64,000 nucleotides of DNA from Candidula unifasciata (GCA_905116865.2 CAJHNH020008440.1:296569-360568); one strand, 5' to 3'; positions 45,601 through 58,296 are shown, counted from the stretch's first letter. A program made the numbers and translations. The notes: generated by a model not told the origin, from the letters alone.

Positions 45601-47657
45601 AAAATATACAAATAGTTTTTAACATGATGTTCTATAATCAGATATTGAGCTCTACTGATTGTTTAATCTACAGTAGTTACTTTGTAACTATCAGGTGGCT
45701 TAATTTAACTATGTCATGGGGTTAAAATAAATTTCTGGAATCGGCTACAGATGTATGCTCATCGGACAGGTGTTTCATTGTGTAATAGGCAAGAAATCTG
45801 ATGACGACAGAAGGGTGTTAACCAAATGGAATGAACGGGTGAAGAGTTTGTAGGCCAGCTTTAAAAAAGAATTACAGAAAAACCGTGGCAAACGGAGATC
45901 GTGAGTTTATGTGAATGAGCTAATGATTGTTGAGAATCTCGTGAAGAGAAAGGAAACACGGGTTAGTTCGATGTTTGTCACCCAAGACCGCTTCCAAAAA
46001 CACTAGCTCACTTCTGACTGGTAGTTCCTGAGCCCCGTGATTTTCTCACAAGGTTACGGGGTGTTCAGCAGTGCCGTTGGTATCGCGTGTTGAATATTTC
46101 AGCCCGAAACGCTTTTAGGAATCCAAAAACATTGACAAAGTGGGTTTAACACAATCTCCTTAAAGATTGCTGCAACCCTTGTAAAAGGCATTATGTTTCT
46201 CGGATTGAAAACGTAAATGCGAGACATCGCAGAAGCCAAACAACACAGCGGGAAAAACCGTAACTGTGATAAAAGTAGACCAGCCCAAACAACTTGTAAA
46301 TGAAAAGTGACCTACTCTTTTTGGGGAGACTAACGTCGAACTAACCGGGAACAAGTAAACGTGGGATAGAAGGAAGAGGCATTTGTGTGACATAACGAGA
46401 GGAAGCAAATAATTAGACTGAGTGTTCGTTGAAGTGAATCTAAACAGTTAAACAGCTATATCCGGTGTATGCAGAAAAAAAATGACACAGCAGATAATGG
46501 AAACTTGTTAATGACTGAAGCTGCGAGAAAATGTTGGTTGTGTATCAGTAACCAAGGCCTACAGGAGTGAATGGTGGATAGCGGTTTAAAAAGTGTAAGA
46601 CAGTTTAAAAGATTTATTAGTTGATCTTGGTAACGTGAAATACTTTCTAGATGAACTTTGGGTAAAACTAACGTTCGTCTTCCCAATTAACCCCCCCCCC
46701 CCCCCCCCCCCCCCGTACTCCACCAAACCAGAGGAAGCTGCAACCGATGTCAAGAAAACGTGACCTACTTTCTCTGGCGAGACTTACTTGAAACAAACCC
46801 ATCGTATCGTATCGTATAAAATCAAAAAAAAAAATTCCAAGCTTAGTCCTTTTTTAGCCGCCTGATGGCCTGCTCTTTCAAGGACGGTTCCTTTGCTATC
46901 TTATTTATTTATCTTCCTTGTGGTGAGCAATTACTAACCCAGTCTTCGATAGGGATTACGTCGACACGACTGGTAAATCAGCAGTAAACATTTTTGTGCT
47001 TAGAATTGTCCTCCTATGAGTGTGTCGATTCTAGCTCACTCAACTGGCGTTGTCCTACAAATAGACAAGGCGAGTCATTGCACATTGAGACGCATGGTAT
47101 TACTTTTCCAGAGTGTAATTTTAGAGGGAAAACATTTTGAAAAAATAAAACTGGACCGCCCAAAAGCTTTGGCAATAACTGTAATAAATTTAACACTAAA
47201 GGGGAAACCAGTTTTAATTATGTTTTTTTTTTCTTTTTCTTTTTTTTTTCTAGTACTATTATCATGTATACTCGTTGAATATCGAGGAAGAAGACCGAGC
47301 ACACTTGGTTGATGTCCGTAGGGCAGTGATATCAATTCTTAATTCATTCATACATTCACGCATACTTCAGTCCTGCTGTTTTACATTTACCCCTAGGCCA
47401 GAAATCCGGTGTGGGCATATTACACAGGTCTCCCTGAAATGTATCATGCTGTAATTAATATATTTGGTTGCTAAAGACTGGCGTTAAACTGATATGATAA
47501 AGTGTAAAGACCAAATAATATTACTATGGGCATGACATATTTTTACTTCTGATGTTCCACTCCTAGCTTCTACCCAAGATTTGGTAACCATTAGATTACC
47601 AAAGAAAAAGAAATCTTATTGTCAATCCGTATAAACCCCAAATACGCCTTCAGACTC

Positions 47658-48731
47658 CTAATTTGGTCTTTCAGATTTGTCTGCCTTTATGTGTGAACAC
47701 TTGAAGAACAGTTCTCTAAATGTCTCTCTATACCTTGAGCTCATTTTAAAGTAAAAGAAAATATTTACACTAGAGTTGATATTCTCCATCAACATGGCCA
47801 CGGACCACAGACTCGAAAACATATTGCTGTACCTGCCGCTTATAGTAAATTCTGGTTCTAAAAAAGTCGTCAGACACAAGAATACAGATGGCGTATAACA
47901 CAGGATTAAGAGAGCAGAAATAAGAACAACCATTTTCACCGTAGCTCTCTCTCGACGGCTAATGGGCTGCGATTTCTCGTGTTGAACTTTCGCTGTTTGC
48001 AGCCATTCATTTTTCTTCGATAGTTTGTAAACAAGGGTTAATGTCAGAATTACAATAGCTAGGAAGGCTAGTACTCCAACAATAGCTTGCAGACAATAAG
48101 ATGCAGGTATTGTTGTTGTTTTGAAGTGTCTAAACTCCACGTTTAGAAGTGTCTTACGTCTGCCTGAATGGAACGCCCATGTAAGGTATACTGTGCTGTA
48201 AAGAGGCAGCAGAGATACTAATGTCAGAATGTAAATGGAGACCAGAATAATTATAGTTCTCCGTGGTGTTATAATCTGTTTGATATGTAATGGAAACGTT
48301 ATACATAAACATCTCTCGGCTGTGATGTAGACCGTGATGAAGAAAGTTACCCTCGTAAACAGCACTCGTGCTATTCTCGTTGTCACAAACTGTACCCCTG
48401 AGTACACCATTGGTATATCCAGACTCACGAACCACGGGTTAACGAATATGTTGGAATTCAGCTGGAACAGTAAGCTACATAAATCTGAGACTGCCAGAGA
48501 GAAGAAACTAATATTGATGGTCGTGTTTAGGCCTTGTCTATGAAATATTTTCAAATTAACGATATTTACTATTACCCCGAAAACACTGACAAAGCTACAT
48601 AAATATACGTAATTAATCAGGGTGATTGTATACTTTTGGCTGTCACTGATAATTATAATGTTCATCTGTTTGCTTTCTAATACATTAGCGTTTGATCCTA
48701 AAATGTTATACGTTGCATTCTCCAAATTCAT
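47658..48731 (-). CDS. R3: intact class A-like chemosensory-type GPCR, 357 aa (right palindrome arm)
   Basis: Inverted-duplicate partner of R2, about 95% identical in protein by eye, with the same length and motifs (N-terminal NATY, ERC, SRRER, EPEF, NSSVN). The chosen start matches R2's start and has A at -3. The frame stays open upstream to an ATG at 48851, giving a 397-residue version. The extra 40 residues begin with a hydrophobic stretch of about 25 residues that resembles a signal peptide, but that ATG has T at -3 and the stretch is frameshifted in R2. Substitutions relative to R2 sit in the N-terminus (E2N, P13S, D16N), in the loops and near TM6-TM7 (E to I in ECL3, IY to MF). No stop or frameshift occurs within the frame. 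Confidence 0.9.
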   Translation of the reverse strand: MNLENATYNILGSNANVLESKQMNIIIISDSQKYTITLINYVYLCSFVSVFGVIVNIVNLKIFHRQGLNTTINISFFSLAVSDLCSLLFQLNSNIFVNPWFVSLDIPMVYSGVQFVTTRIARVLFTRVTFFITVYITAERCLCITFPLHIKQIITPRRTIIILVSIYILTLVSLLPLYSTVYLTWAFHSGRRKTLLNVEFRHFKTTTIPASYCLQAIVGVLAFLAIVILTLTLVYKLSKKNEWLQTAKVQHEKSQPISRRERATVKMVVLISALLILCYTPSVFLCLTTFLEPEFTISGRYSNMFSSLWSVAMLMENINSSVNIFFYFKMSSRYRETFRELFFKCSHIKADKSERPN

Positions 48732-49756
48732 TATGTGTTTGCAACCAGCTTCCGCTTTCCACAGATTGAAATAAGGCGACTGCAGTAATGCTATGAAATT
48801 GTTTAAAACTATTATAGCAAAAACATAAAGTATTTTTTGTAAAACTGACATATACTTTAGGTTTTACACCTGTTCTTTAGTTCTTTCACCAACAAACTAT
48901 ATAAAATATACCTTCTAACAGTACTACACTAACAACACATTCTTTTTTTTTTTTTGTTATATATCAAATTTATATCAATTTTATATCAATCATTTCTTTG
49001 CCATTCTCAAAAGCAGGCGCAAAAGCAGACGAAATTATTGCATGTATCTATTTTAAAGCAACAGTCGTGTGAAGATGACACTTGTTGTGTCATTTTTCGG
49101 TGAAATAAATATCTCGAATCAATTGTTGTAATATTTTGATGTTTACCTTTGCATACATTACTGCAATTATGCGGTTATTGAAAAAAAAAAAAAAAAAAAC
49201 TCTCTGATTTGTTATCTTTTCCTTGGCGGATCTGTTTGTCTTACAAGTTGCAATTTTTTATCATAAAATAATCCTGCCTAGCTTTCGGAAATGTGCGTAA
49301 GATATTATTACTGACTGAAAATAGGGTGAGCGATAATTTAAAATATCCTTAAAGACAATAATTGGTTGTCTCTGTACCGCATTTTTTTTTATGTCACCAC
49401 CTTGTTAACTGGAATTAAGCTGTTTGTGCTTAAACGATTATCAGTCAGAACAGTTTTTGACACATGTTTATTACTCATTTTAATATTTTATATTTTATCG
49501 TTGCTCTTTTCGTAATAGTTTTTCTCTTTCTCCCATTTTCGAGGCTCGTGGAAATATAATGTGCACTATTATGCCATTAGTAAAAATAGATTTTTGGTTC
49601 GCCGTTGCATATCCTCACGAAACACGTAAATTTTATTTAGGAAAATTAGATTTTGACTTATGCTCTATGGGCAGTTGATTGCATGAAAGAAACTTTTTTT
49701 CGTTTTGGTTTGTTTCTGATGATTTCATAAATTCGTATTTTAGACTTGATGATCAT

Positions 49757-49978
49757 TTACGTCAACATCGTAATCTCACATCCTGTTAATAGCAAACATT
49801 TCTGATAAAGCCGAACTTTCATGTTGTTGCCAAAGCGACCAAGAAATACTGTCTTGATCTCCCTCTTTTGCCATTCAATTTCCCTGTTCTCACAACGTAC
49901 ATTCCCACAATCTCTCCTTTCCGTTCTTTCGCGTGCATGCATACTTAGTAAATTATCACAGTTGTCTATCACTGCCAT
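49757..49978 (-). other. Small open frame (73 codons) in the right arm upstream of R3
   Basis: Partner of 28864-29067. It begins MAVIDNCDNLLSMHARERTE and keeps GNNMKVRLYQKC near the end. It is compared under its left-arm twin; function unknown. Confidence 0.2.
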
Positions 49979-50735
49979 GCGTGTCCTCTGTGAGGTATAC
50001 GTTTAGCGACGTGCATTTATTTATTATTAGTGTATGTGTTATGATCGTGTAAGCGTTGTATTTGCGAGTGTGTGCATCCCTGTGTATTTCGTATATGAGT
50101 GTTATATGTCTGTGTCTCTTTTGTGTGTATGTGTATGTTTAGTTTCCGTGAAAGTATTGTTTCTGGGAGTGTATGTATCCCTGTGTATTTAGTATATGTG
50201 TGTGCTATGTCTGTCTGTTATTTTTATATATGTGAATGTGTTGTTTCTGTGTTGTATCTGTAAGTGCGTGTTTGCCTGTTATTGCATCATCTCTTTGTAT
50301 GTTGCATATGTGTCTAAGCGATGTGTGTGTGTGTAACCTTGTGTATGTCGTATGTGTGTTTTGTGTTAGGATGTATTTGATGTGCCTGTGTGTATGTGAT
50401 TGTTGTGTCGCTAGTGTGTTTTCCGTGTGTGCGCTTTCGTGTATGTTATTGTGCTTTTGTATGTATGTGCTTAAGTGTCCATACGTCTTCTCGCATGTGT
50501 GTCGGCGTTGTCTGGTTGGTGTTTTTGCATGTATATTTAGGACATGCATTTACCATAAATGCTTTATCAGTTTTAGTTTATGAAAATACTTTGCTTGAAA
50601 CAAAGTATAAATTTGCCGTGTGAAAGATAAATGTTTAAAAAACTATTTATAGTTTACATGTATATATATATATATAATATATATATATATATATAATACA
50701 TACATAAATACGTGTATACATGCATTGTGGGTATG

Positions 50736-51489
50736 TATTAGAGCTGTACCGAATTTTCGCTTCGTATTCGATTCTGGGCGAATAGTGGACCTAATAACTA
50801 TTCAGTTTTCGGCCGAATAGTTGCGGTCGGGCCGAATACGAATAGTGGTTACCTTACACCCGTTTGTGCATACATTGCGATGGACGGAAATAACTCTCTC
50901 ATTAACACAATCGTTGCTGTTGCCTAAGTCTGTCGTAGCAGGGGAAACTGCGACTCGGTTGCGTGGTACAAACTGCATAAAATGCCAACCGCAGTGTGTG
51001 TGTATGTGTGTGAGTGTGTGTCTGTGTGTGTGTGTGAGAGAGAGAGAGAGAGCGCGAGCGAGACAGGGAGAGAGATCATGCATTTTTCGTTCTTTCAGGC
51101 TGCTGGAAATTATTCCTATTATAACTTCAAAGATTTTGAATACAGTGAAATTAAACTGTGAACAGTAGTGTTAGAAACTGCTCATGCAACTCTACTAACA
51201 TTGTTTCATTATCATTTGTTATGTTTATAATGTTATTTCACTACAATATTATATTCATACCAAATAACGAACTAGCGCATTATCTCACATAGATTTCCGC
51301 TATTTAGGGTGTTTAATGGATAATTAATGGATAACTATGGAAATTTATTAGAAAGGTACGTAAATCTAACACGTTCATGACAAACAACGAGTCAGTGTAT
51401 CACACTTGCATTATTCTTGCAAGGCGTAAAATGATGTTCACACTGAGAAAAGTGCTTGAGATTATGTAGTGTAACCAGTTAGATGTGCA
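50736..51489. other. No gene; begins just outside the palindrome
   Basis: 50745-50830 has an internally repetitive CCGAATA/CGAATAGT stretch, then (GT)n-(GA)n at 50990-51070. Nothing else recognised. Confidence 0.45.
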
Positions 51490-51760
51490 CACATTTTAAA
51501 TTTCGGAGTTAATGAGGAGCAAAGGGGCACAAATAGATCATTGGGGTTGAGGAAAATGGCGTAGCGAGGTGTTACCAGGGGATCTGGCCGACTCTCAGCA
51601 CTCAACAAAATGTGAAAAAGGCGTTACGGAGATACAATCAGTTACTGGAGCCATCGAAATTTGAGCTCTTTGCTTGCTGCTGAAGAAGGGACGAAGCGAT
51701 AGTGGGAGTTTTCTGAGTGCTATATGATGTCGATTCATAATTAAACATTCAACTAAGTAA
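51490..51760 (+). mobile_element. I-type LINE 3' tail fragment
   Basis: Another truncated tail: GAGGAAAATGGCGTAGCGAG, GTTACCAGGGGATCTGGCCG, ACTGGAGCCATCGAAATTTG, CTTGCTGCTGAAGAAGGGAC and GATGTCGATTCATAATT. It lies outside the palindrome's right end. Confidence 0.6.
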
Positions 51761-52301
51761 TACAACTAGAAAAATATCTGTGTTGCCTTTGATAAAAAAT
51801 GAGTTGAAAAATCGGGACTAGAATGCAAACCAAGTTCCAGGTTGTAGCAAAAGGATATGAAGACGACTGTAGACTTTAGTATGCTATAGATTCGAAGCTA
51901 GTGGTGTAGACTGGAATCATGATTATTATTTCAGATACAGATTGTTTATAGCAGAATAAAGACAGCAGGCTAGAATGCAAATTTTAAAAAAAATGTTTTT
52001 TAGCAAAGCTGTCCCAGCATTTTTGCCTGTTTGCAATTACATAAGGAAATTGTACATTCGATAGTTTGCCATCTACTGTACAGTCAGCTGTCATATTGCT
52101 TGCATTGCTTGCAGCTGGGATCGAACATAGTACTCCCAAATCAAGGATCAGGTTAGCAACGCCTAAGCCCCAGAGACGCAGACGGTGAAAGAAATTATGA
52201 AAATATAGTTTGAGGTACAACTCACGAAATCGCCCCCAGAAAGAGAGTGACTTCCCTTGCATTTATTCCTAGTTGTGTCGTAAGACCTGTCTTATGTTGC
52301 A

Positions 52302-52533
52302 GGGGAGTCTCGCTAAGTGAGCGTCTAGCAATTTAACGAATTTTACGGGCTGTTGTCACCAGCCGGCGATATCGTGCGGTCTATATTCCACAATGTAAAT
52401 GCTCATAACGGTTCAGAAACATGTGAAATTGGCTTTAACCTAAACCCCCTTACCCCACAGCCTTAGCCCACGTCCACATGCAGCCTATGAAAATACCTTG
52501 TGTTGCTGGACGCTCACTAAGCGTGACACCCCC
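52302..52533. mobile_element. MITE-like element with ~30-bp terminal inverted repeats
   Basis: Left end GGGGAGTCTCGCTAAGTGAG and right end CTCACTAAGCGTGACACCCC pair over about 30 bp (52302-52331 with 52503-52533) with a few mismatches; AGTGAGCGTC and AGCAA are shared. The 230 bp between have no coding capacity. The target duplication is not clear, so the DNA-transposon superfamily is not assigned. Confidence 0.6.
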
Positions 52534-52950
52534 GTTAGCGCTGACGAAATGGTAACACGCTACAGTCTCTTTATGAGTGATGTGAACATTTCTTTTTCTA
52601 TTTCAATTTTTATTTCCCTTTTTTTTTTTTTCCATTATAATTTTTATTTTGCTATGTTAATACTCTAGCGTTACATGCTCAGTAAGACATAAACTAGGGC
52701 GTACACGTAATAAATATTAAACAGTAATAATAAATAGTTTTTAAAAAAGTGCATGTTCATTTTTCAGTGGAATATCATGGTGGCCATTACAGCCTTTATA
52801 TGCACGTCTCGTCATAGATTTTCTATGACATTTCCGGTTTCACATTTTAGACTAGTCAACCGGAAGCTATACGTCGATTAGAACCAACATTACTAAACTT
52901 TTTCTTGCGAACTTTATCCTTATATTCAGCGTACAGTGCCCATCATCTCA

Positions 52951-53010
52951 GTGTAGAGTGTCGGTCAGATCCTCTTAGTGTAGAGTGCCGGTCAGATCCC
53001 CTGGCCTCTA
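52951..53010 (+). repeat. Short tandem pair, its first part shared with 60994-61027
   Basis: GTGTAGAGTGTCGGTCAGAT and then GTGTAGAGTGCCGGTCAGAT, about 26 bp apart. A 34-bp exact match to the first unit lies at 60994-61027 inside a LINE fragment. Confidence 0.7.
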
Positions 53011-53199
53011 CCCGCCGCACTATTCCAGATCACACAATACTGATCTATTTGAGTTTCCGCAATGTTCTCGTGAGGAAAGATGATGGAAATAGCAAACGAT
53101 AAGACCACTTCACTTGTGTCTATTGTGAGCCAAATGGACTGTTCTGGACGATCACGGAAACGATCATTTGCCATTTTCGGTAATGATCTCCAAATCCAG

Positions 53200-55975
53200 T
53201 AAAGTCAAGGTATCAAAAGCTCGTAGGTCTTTCAAGTATAAGCTGACAAACACCTTTCTCGGACGCCTCCGACAAGGGCATGGAAGAGGAATATCAAATC
53301 TACTTTTGTGCAGCCTCCATGGTGAACATCACAGGTAGAACAGGCATGGAAAATTTAAGAGAGTTGCAGTTAAACGATTAGAGACAGTGCGACAAACATC
53401 GCTAAGCAAGCAAGAAGAATTGGAATGCGCGGACAGAGATAAGAAAGATAGGATAGAGGTTTTCAAACGTTGTGCAGCAGAGGCCAAAAGAGCAAATATG
53501 GGAAATTTTATTTATGAGATTTGGGGCGATAAGACATTGAGAAAGTTTTGAAAGCTACATAGGCAGATGCTCAAGAAAGATCGGTCCCTCTTAGTAGGAA
53601 ATGACGGTATGCTGCTAACCTCAGACAAAGAGAAGGGGGATGATTTCCTGAAGAGGTTCATTTTACAGACAGACCACAGTGATGGACAAAAACAAAGAAA
53701 CAGTTAGAGAAGATATGGCAGCCATCTTAAAGAACAAACATTAGGAAGACATTAAACTGGTGGAAGATGTAAAATGTGTTCTGAAAGGGTTAAATATTCC
53801 CACATGAAACACATGAGTGATGCAGACCTGGTGGAGATGACTGCTTGTTTCAGCTAGAGCAATGAGACAGATTCAGTCCCAGAAGAGTGGATGCACAACT
53901 ACCTGATTCCACTTCCTAAGCCTGGCAAGAATCATTCAACACCCAGAGAATTTAGGATCATAAAATTACAAAACACTTTTGGTAAAGTGTTGGAGAAGAT
54001 AGTGGCAGGTAAGCTACAAGAATTTTTGGAATAAAGAAAGCTCCTTCGAGGAGGTTTGGGAAGTTATCCGCCAGGGAAAGAAACATGGTCAAATGTAGCC
54101 ACTTTTGCCTTTGACACCTTTGAAGGTTTCCAGATCAGACAGGAAACGATGGAAGCGGCCCTTAATTTAGAAGATGGTTAAAATAGTCAGATACAGTATC
54201 TGGATGAAAGCGCCTATGGAGAAGGGAGTCTTTCATTGGTGATCTGGATAGCAACCGTTTTGTATACTTGCCGGGTAGCTCTTCGCCTGGGTTCATGGAC
54301 CTCTGAATCATGTATTTTAGCTCCAGGACTACAGCAGGGATCTGCAATTTCACCTCTGCTTTTCAATGTTTTTACGAACAAGATTGCATACCTAAAAACA
54401 CATGGAGTCGGCATAATTTGGACATTTACAGATGATGTCCTCGTATATAGGAAGAGTAGAGATCAGGATCAAATAGCTCGAGTTAAGGTGACAGTAGATA
54501 CGGTGAATGACTGGTGTACAGAAATGAGTGCTGTAATCAACCCAGAAAAGGCAACTCTCCTGTGGTAGGTATTCTTTGGACAACAGGATTGTAAGAGCGG
54601 AAGTTCCCAGACTCAAATAAATGCAAGGACATCAAAAGGGACAACAGACTGCGGTACTTGGGTATCACCTTTGACAGAGGTGTGTCTTTCAAAGATCACA
54701 TAGAGAGGTTGCGACAAAGGTTTAAAAAGGTCTTCATGCACCAAAGATTATGGCAGCGATGGACTTGGAGCAGAGAATTATGTTCACACTTCTCCAGCAC
54801 TTAATCATCTCATTGATTGATTACTTATTTTGATTACTCCCTGTTTCGAGGAGTCAGCTAGAGAAACTGGAGCGCATACAGAATGAAGCTATGTGGGTGA
54901 TCCTAGGATGTACAAGAGACACCCCGATTCTTTGCATGCGATACATCATTGCAATGCTGACTATTGCAGATAGGTTAAATTATGCAGCTGACTAAGTCAT
55001 ACCTCAGAGTAGCTGCAGACAAAGAGCACCCTCTATGTGAAGCTCTGGCTGTAGGTAAGAGTTAGAGGCTGAAAAAAGGCGGGGGGGGGGGGTGAATGGC
55101 TCAAACAGAAGAGACAATAAGACAAGTATGCTTGCTGGAGAACATTGGGCGAGAAGAGGAGTGGGTCAGAGTACCAGAGGTAAAGTCTGATCTGTATAGT
55201 GTTATGATCACATTGGGCCGGGAGTACAGAGAGTGGCCAGTGGGTGTTACCGAGGTGGAAGTTCAACAGTTGATTCACGACTATTCACCCCCAGATGGTC
55301 TAATTAACTATACATATGTTTCGTTGTGGACAGGAAAGAGAAGGGCCTGGGAGTTTGTAGCAAAAGCCAATGGAAAATCTTCAGTGCAAGACAGCCTAGC
55401 ATACGACATCAAAACATCTAGCATGAGAATAGAGGTGGAGGCGGTAACTGCAGCTCTTCGGTGGCTTGAGAACAAGATGTTAATACACGTCGTAATTGTA
55501 AAAGACCCTGAAGGCATGATGGGAAAGGTGAAGACAGGGATGTTTCGAGCAGAATGGCAAGCTTCACTGTAAAGGTCACGGGTAGTTAGCATATTTAGGA
55601 TTTTTTTCTTAAGGCAATGCCGGCGTAGTGGGTAATGAACAGTAGGACAGATTGACTGGATCTGCACCACTAAGTGATGAATTGATACATGACAAGTCAG
55701 ATGTGGTCAAGGCCCCATGGGCAAAAGCAGCACAATCAGTAGAGAAACAAGATTATTATGATCTGGAGAGAATGAGGCACTTGGGTGTAACCAGAGGGTC
55801 TGGCCGGCTCACTATGTCAGCGGAAAGACACGACAGACATATAAGAAGAACATTATGACAGGTACCATCAGTATTCGAAATCTGCGCTGGCTGCTGAAGA
55901 TACGGACGGAGCACGCATGGTAACGCATTAGGGGTGCTGTGATGTCAGTTCTTGACTCAACTCAATTTAACCACC
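53200..55975 (+). mobile_element. Decayed I/jockey-type LINE, RT and RNase H, ~2.8 kb
   Basis: Forward reading, with stops: linker, then RT start (NYLIPLPKPGKNHSTPREFR, 53900), FGKVLEKIVAGKLQEFLE, ALNLEDG, LAPGLQQGSAISPLLFNVF (54320-54370), FTDDVLVYRKSRDQDQIARV (54425-54480; FTDD in place of FADD), SAVINPEKATLLW, then RNase H (GKRRAWEFVAKANGKSSVQD, TSSMRIEVEAVTAALRWLEN, 55330-55480) and the tail RMRHLGVTRGSGRLTMSAER (55765-55830). It is the same family as the long LINE in the left palindrome arm. The endonuclease is missing or unreadable, so it is 5'-truncated. Confidence 0.8.
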
Positions 55976-56013
55976 AATGTAAATGTTCAACACTTTATAT
56001 GTACATACTTTTG

Positions 56014-56122
<109 letters not shown>

Positions 56123-56478
56123 TGTGCCATGTCACTCACTATGAGTTGGTTGTTTAGTCCAAAACAGTATTCTATAAGGACTTTTTAATATGCTAGACAA
56201 TTATTTTATTAACTCAGTGTCTCTAAATGTGCAGATTAGCTCCTGTCGCCACATACAGCGATTATATTAGGTTCTTCCGACTTGGCATTGGCTGCTTAAG
56301 ACTGTTACGATTAGGAAAAGTATGTGATAAATAATGATAACACTGCTATAAAAGACTTAAACAGCCCGAAATCTGCAGCATTTAACTACTTAATACACTT
56401 GTTTCTTTACGTCTGCATCTGTTGTATTGCAGTGCTCAAAATTTCACTGGCGTCTGCAAGTACAATGTGCAACTAATC

Positions 56479-58233
56479 ATGAACAGACAAATAACAACAA
56501 TGGAGCAGATGATGACACTTTCGACAAGCTCTGAAACAGAAGCGTATATATCATCTATGAATCACCTGGCTATATTTTTCACAGACGAATTCAAGGATGT
56601 TTTGTTTATGATAAATTACACCTCTCTATGTGGCTGCATCAGTGTCGTGGAATGATAAGCCATTACGCATCACCTTAACATAGTCGAGACTGGTAACTTG
56701 ACTTACCTGTAATCGGCACAACATTCAAACTTGGACTCGTCCGGAAAGGTATATAGTCCCTTATATCGATATATGCCTTTATCGGACAAAATTATAATAT
56801 CTACATCTTCTAGTTGCTTTGACTTAACGTCACTTTCAAATGTGCAACTATTGGATAAATATTACTGGAGTTATTTAAGGTTTCTTAGAAACCGATTTAC
56901 TCCTTGCTCATGTATACAAGGAACTACTTCTTACCTAAGCTTGAATTGAAATCGAGCGATATTATTCTGCCGGCTTTTCTGGAACTCAGACGTATCCATC
57001 GTCGCCTCTATAATTCATTTTAAAAAGGCGGTCTGTGATGCCTAAGACTTTTTCTATGCTTGGGTAAGTTAATTATAGTTTACGAGTACCTAAAACAATG
57101 TCTGTTAAAGTGGTCACTGCTGTAGAGAGATCAGTGTCGGCTGTGGGATCACACATAGTTCGACCGTTCTTGATCGCTAGAGAAGCGGATTCGAACTTAG
57201 ACCTTCCTCTGTACAGACTAAATAGCCTATGCCCTAAATAACCCACACATACTGGTAAAACTAATAACCTTACAAGTGTGTACTGTTTAAACTAACAACA
57301 GAAGTTTGTGCATACGAATGGGGACAGAATTTAGGTCAGGACTTGGTCAGCAGTGCGTGAGGTGTTTGACCCAGATCAATGAATGTGTAGGACTGGCTTG
57401 AGAGTCGTAGGAAATAGAGGTACTGACGGTAAATTTTGGTGTCTGTGTGCAGATGGGAGGGGGGAGAGAGATTGATATATGTGTTAGAGTGTCTATCTAT
57501 CTCCACTAGATATCTGACTTTCCATCTCTTGCACTAAACAGACAGATGAATGATAGGAGACAAGTGTCTCCTGGTCTTGAGAGTGCACTCTGAGGAATGA
57601 GACAGGGGAGCAGAGGTGGAGTAGGCTGATGTGGGATGGTGACTGATACTTATTCTGTCTTTCCTGTCAAGATGTTACCCTCTTGGTGATGACTAATTCT
57701 GAGTTATTTCTTGGCAGGATGAAACCCGTGTGAAGAGCGGGCAGAAGAATCACAGTCCAACCAACACCCACCAACCAACCATCAATCAATCAATCTATGA
57801 CCTACCAATTATCACCCAACTACCAGTTGTGAAGACTGACACCCGTTTGGGGTGCCATAAACCCCAAACAGCCTAACAGTACCAGAGCTTGGTGTAGCTG
57901 AGGGACAGTATGGTGAACTGACTGGTGGGAGAAATTTGCTGAGTGCCTATCCAGTTGCTGTGTCCTCTATGGTGAGGTACTTCCCCACCATCTGATCCAG
58001 TTGAAGCAGAATTTCCAAAGACAGTCGAATCATCAGGAGCTGAGGGAAGCATCAACGATAGAAAGAGGATAAGTTACAGTTTAACCATATAACATGATAT
58101 ATTCCCCACAGCTCCACTGGGGTCCAGTGATGAAGATGTGCTTCCTCCAGGACTTTCTGACTGTTTAACTTTGGTTGATTCTAGTCATTGTATTCTGAAA
58201 TCCATCCACTGAGATCTGGCATCTGTTTCATTA

Positions 58234-58296
<63 letters not shown>

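Larger units (their letters stand above)
42245..50735 (-). repeat. Right arm of the ~22.7 kb imperfect palindrome
   Basis: Partner of 28070-41570, carrying R3 on the minus strand. It lacks the solo LTR, the long LINE, the 700-bp insertion and the SINE found in the left arm, which gives the empty target for each. It has its own extra sequence at about 45955-46330 and 46655-46940. The latter includes a C-run (46689-46714) and repeats the motif GTGACCTACT found at about 46308 inside the other extra block. Confidence 0.85.
51761..53199. other. Spacer with MITE; no gene recognised
   Basis: Degenerate TAGACTGG/GATAAAGAC phrases at 51830-51975, a 92-codon minus frame at 51984-52262 without motif, the MITE at 52302-52533, T-run near 52619 and the short tandem pair at 52951. 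Confidence 0.45.

Noticed and set aside
28070..50735. Assembly foldback artefact as the cause of the palindrome
   Set aside because: The arms differ by many substitutions, indels and whole insertions with empty sites, which a duplicated contig would not show.
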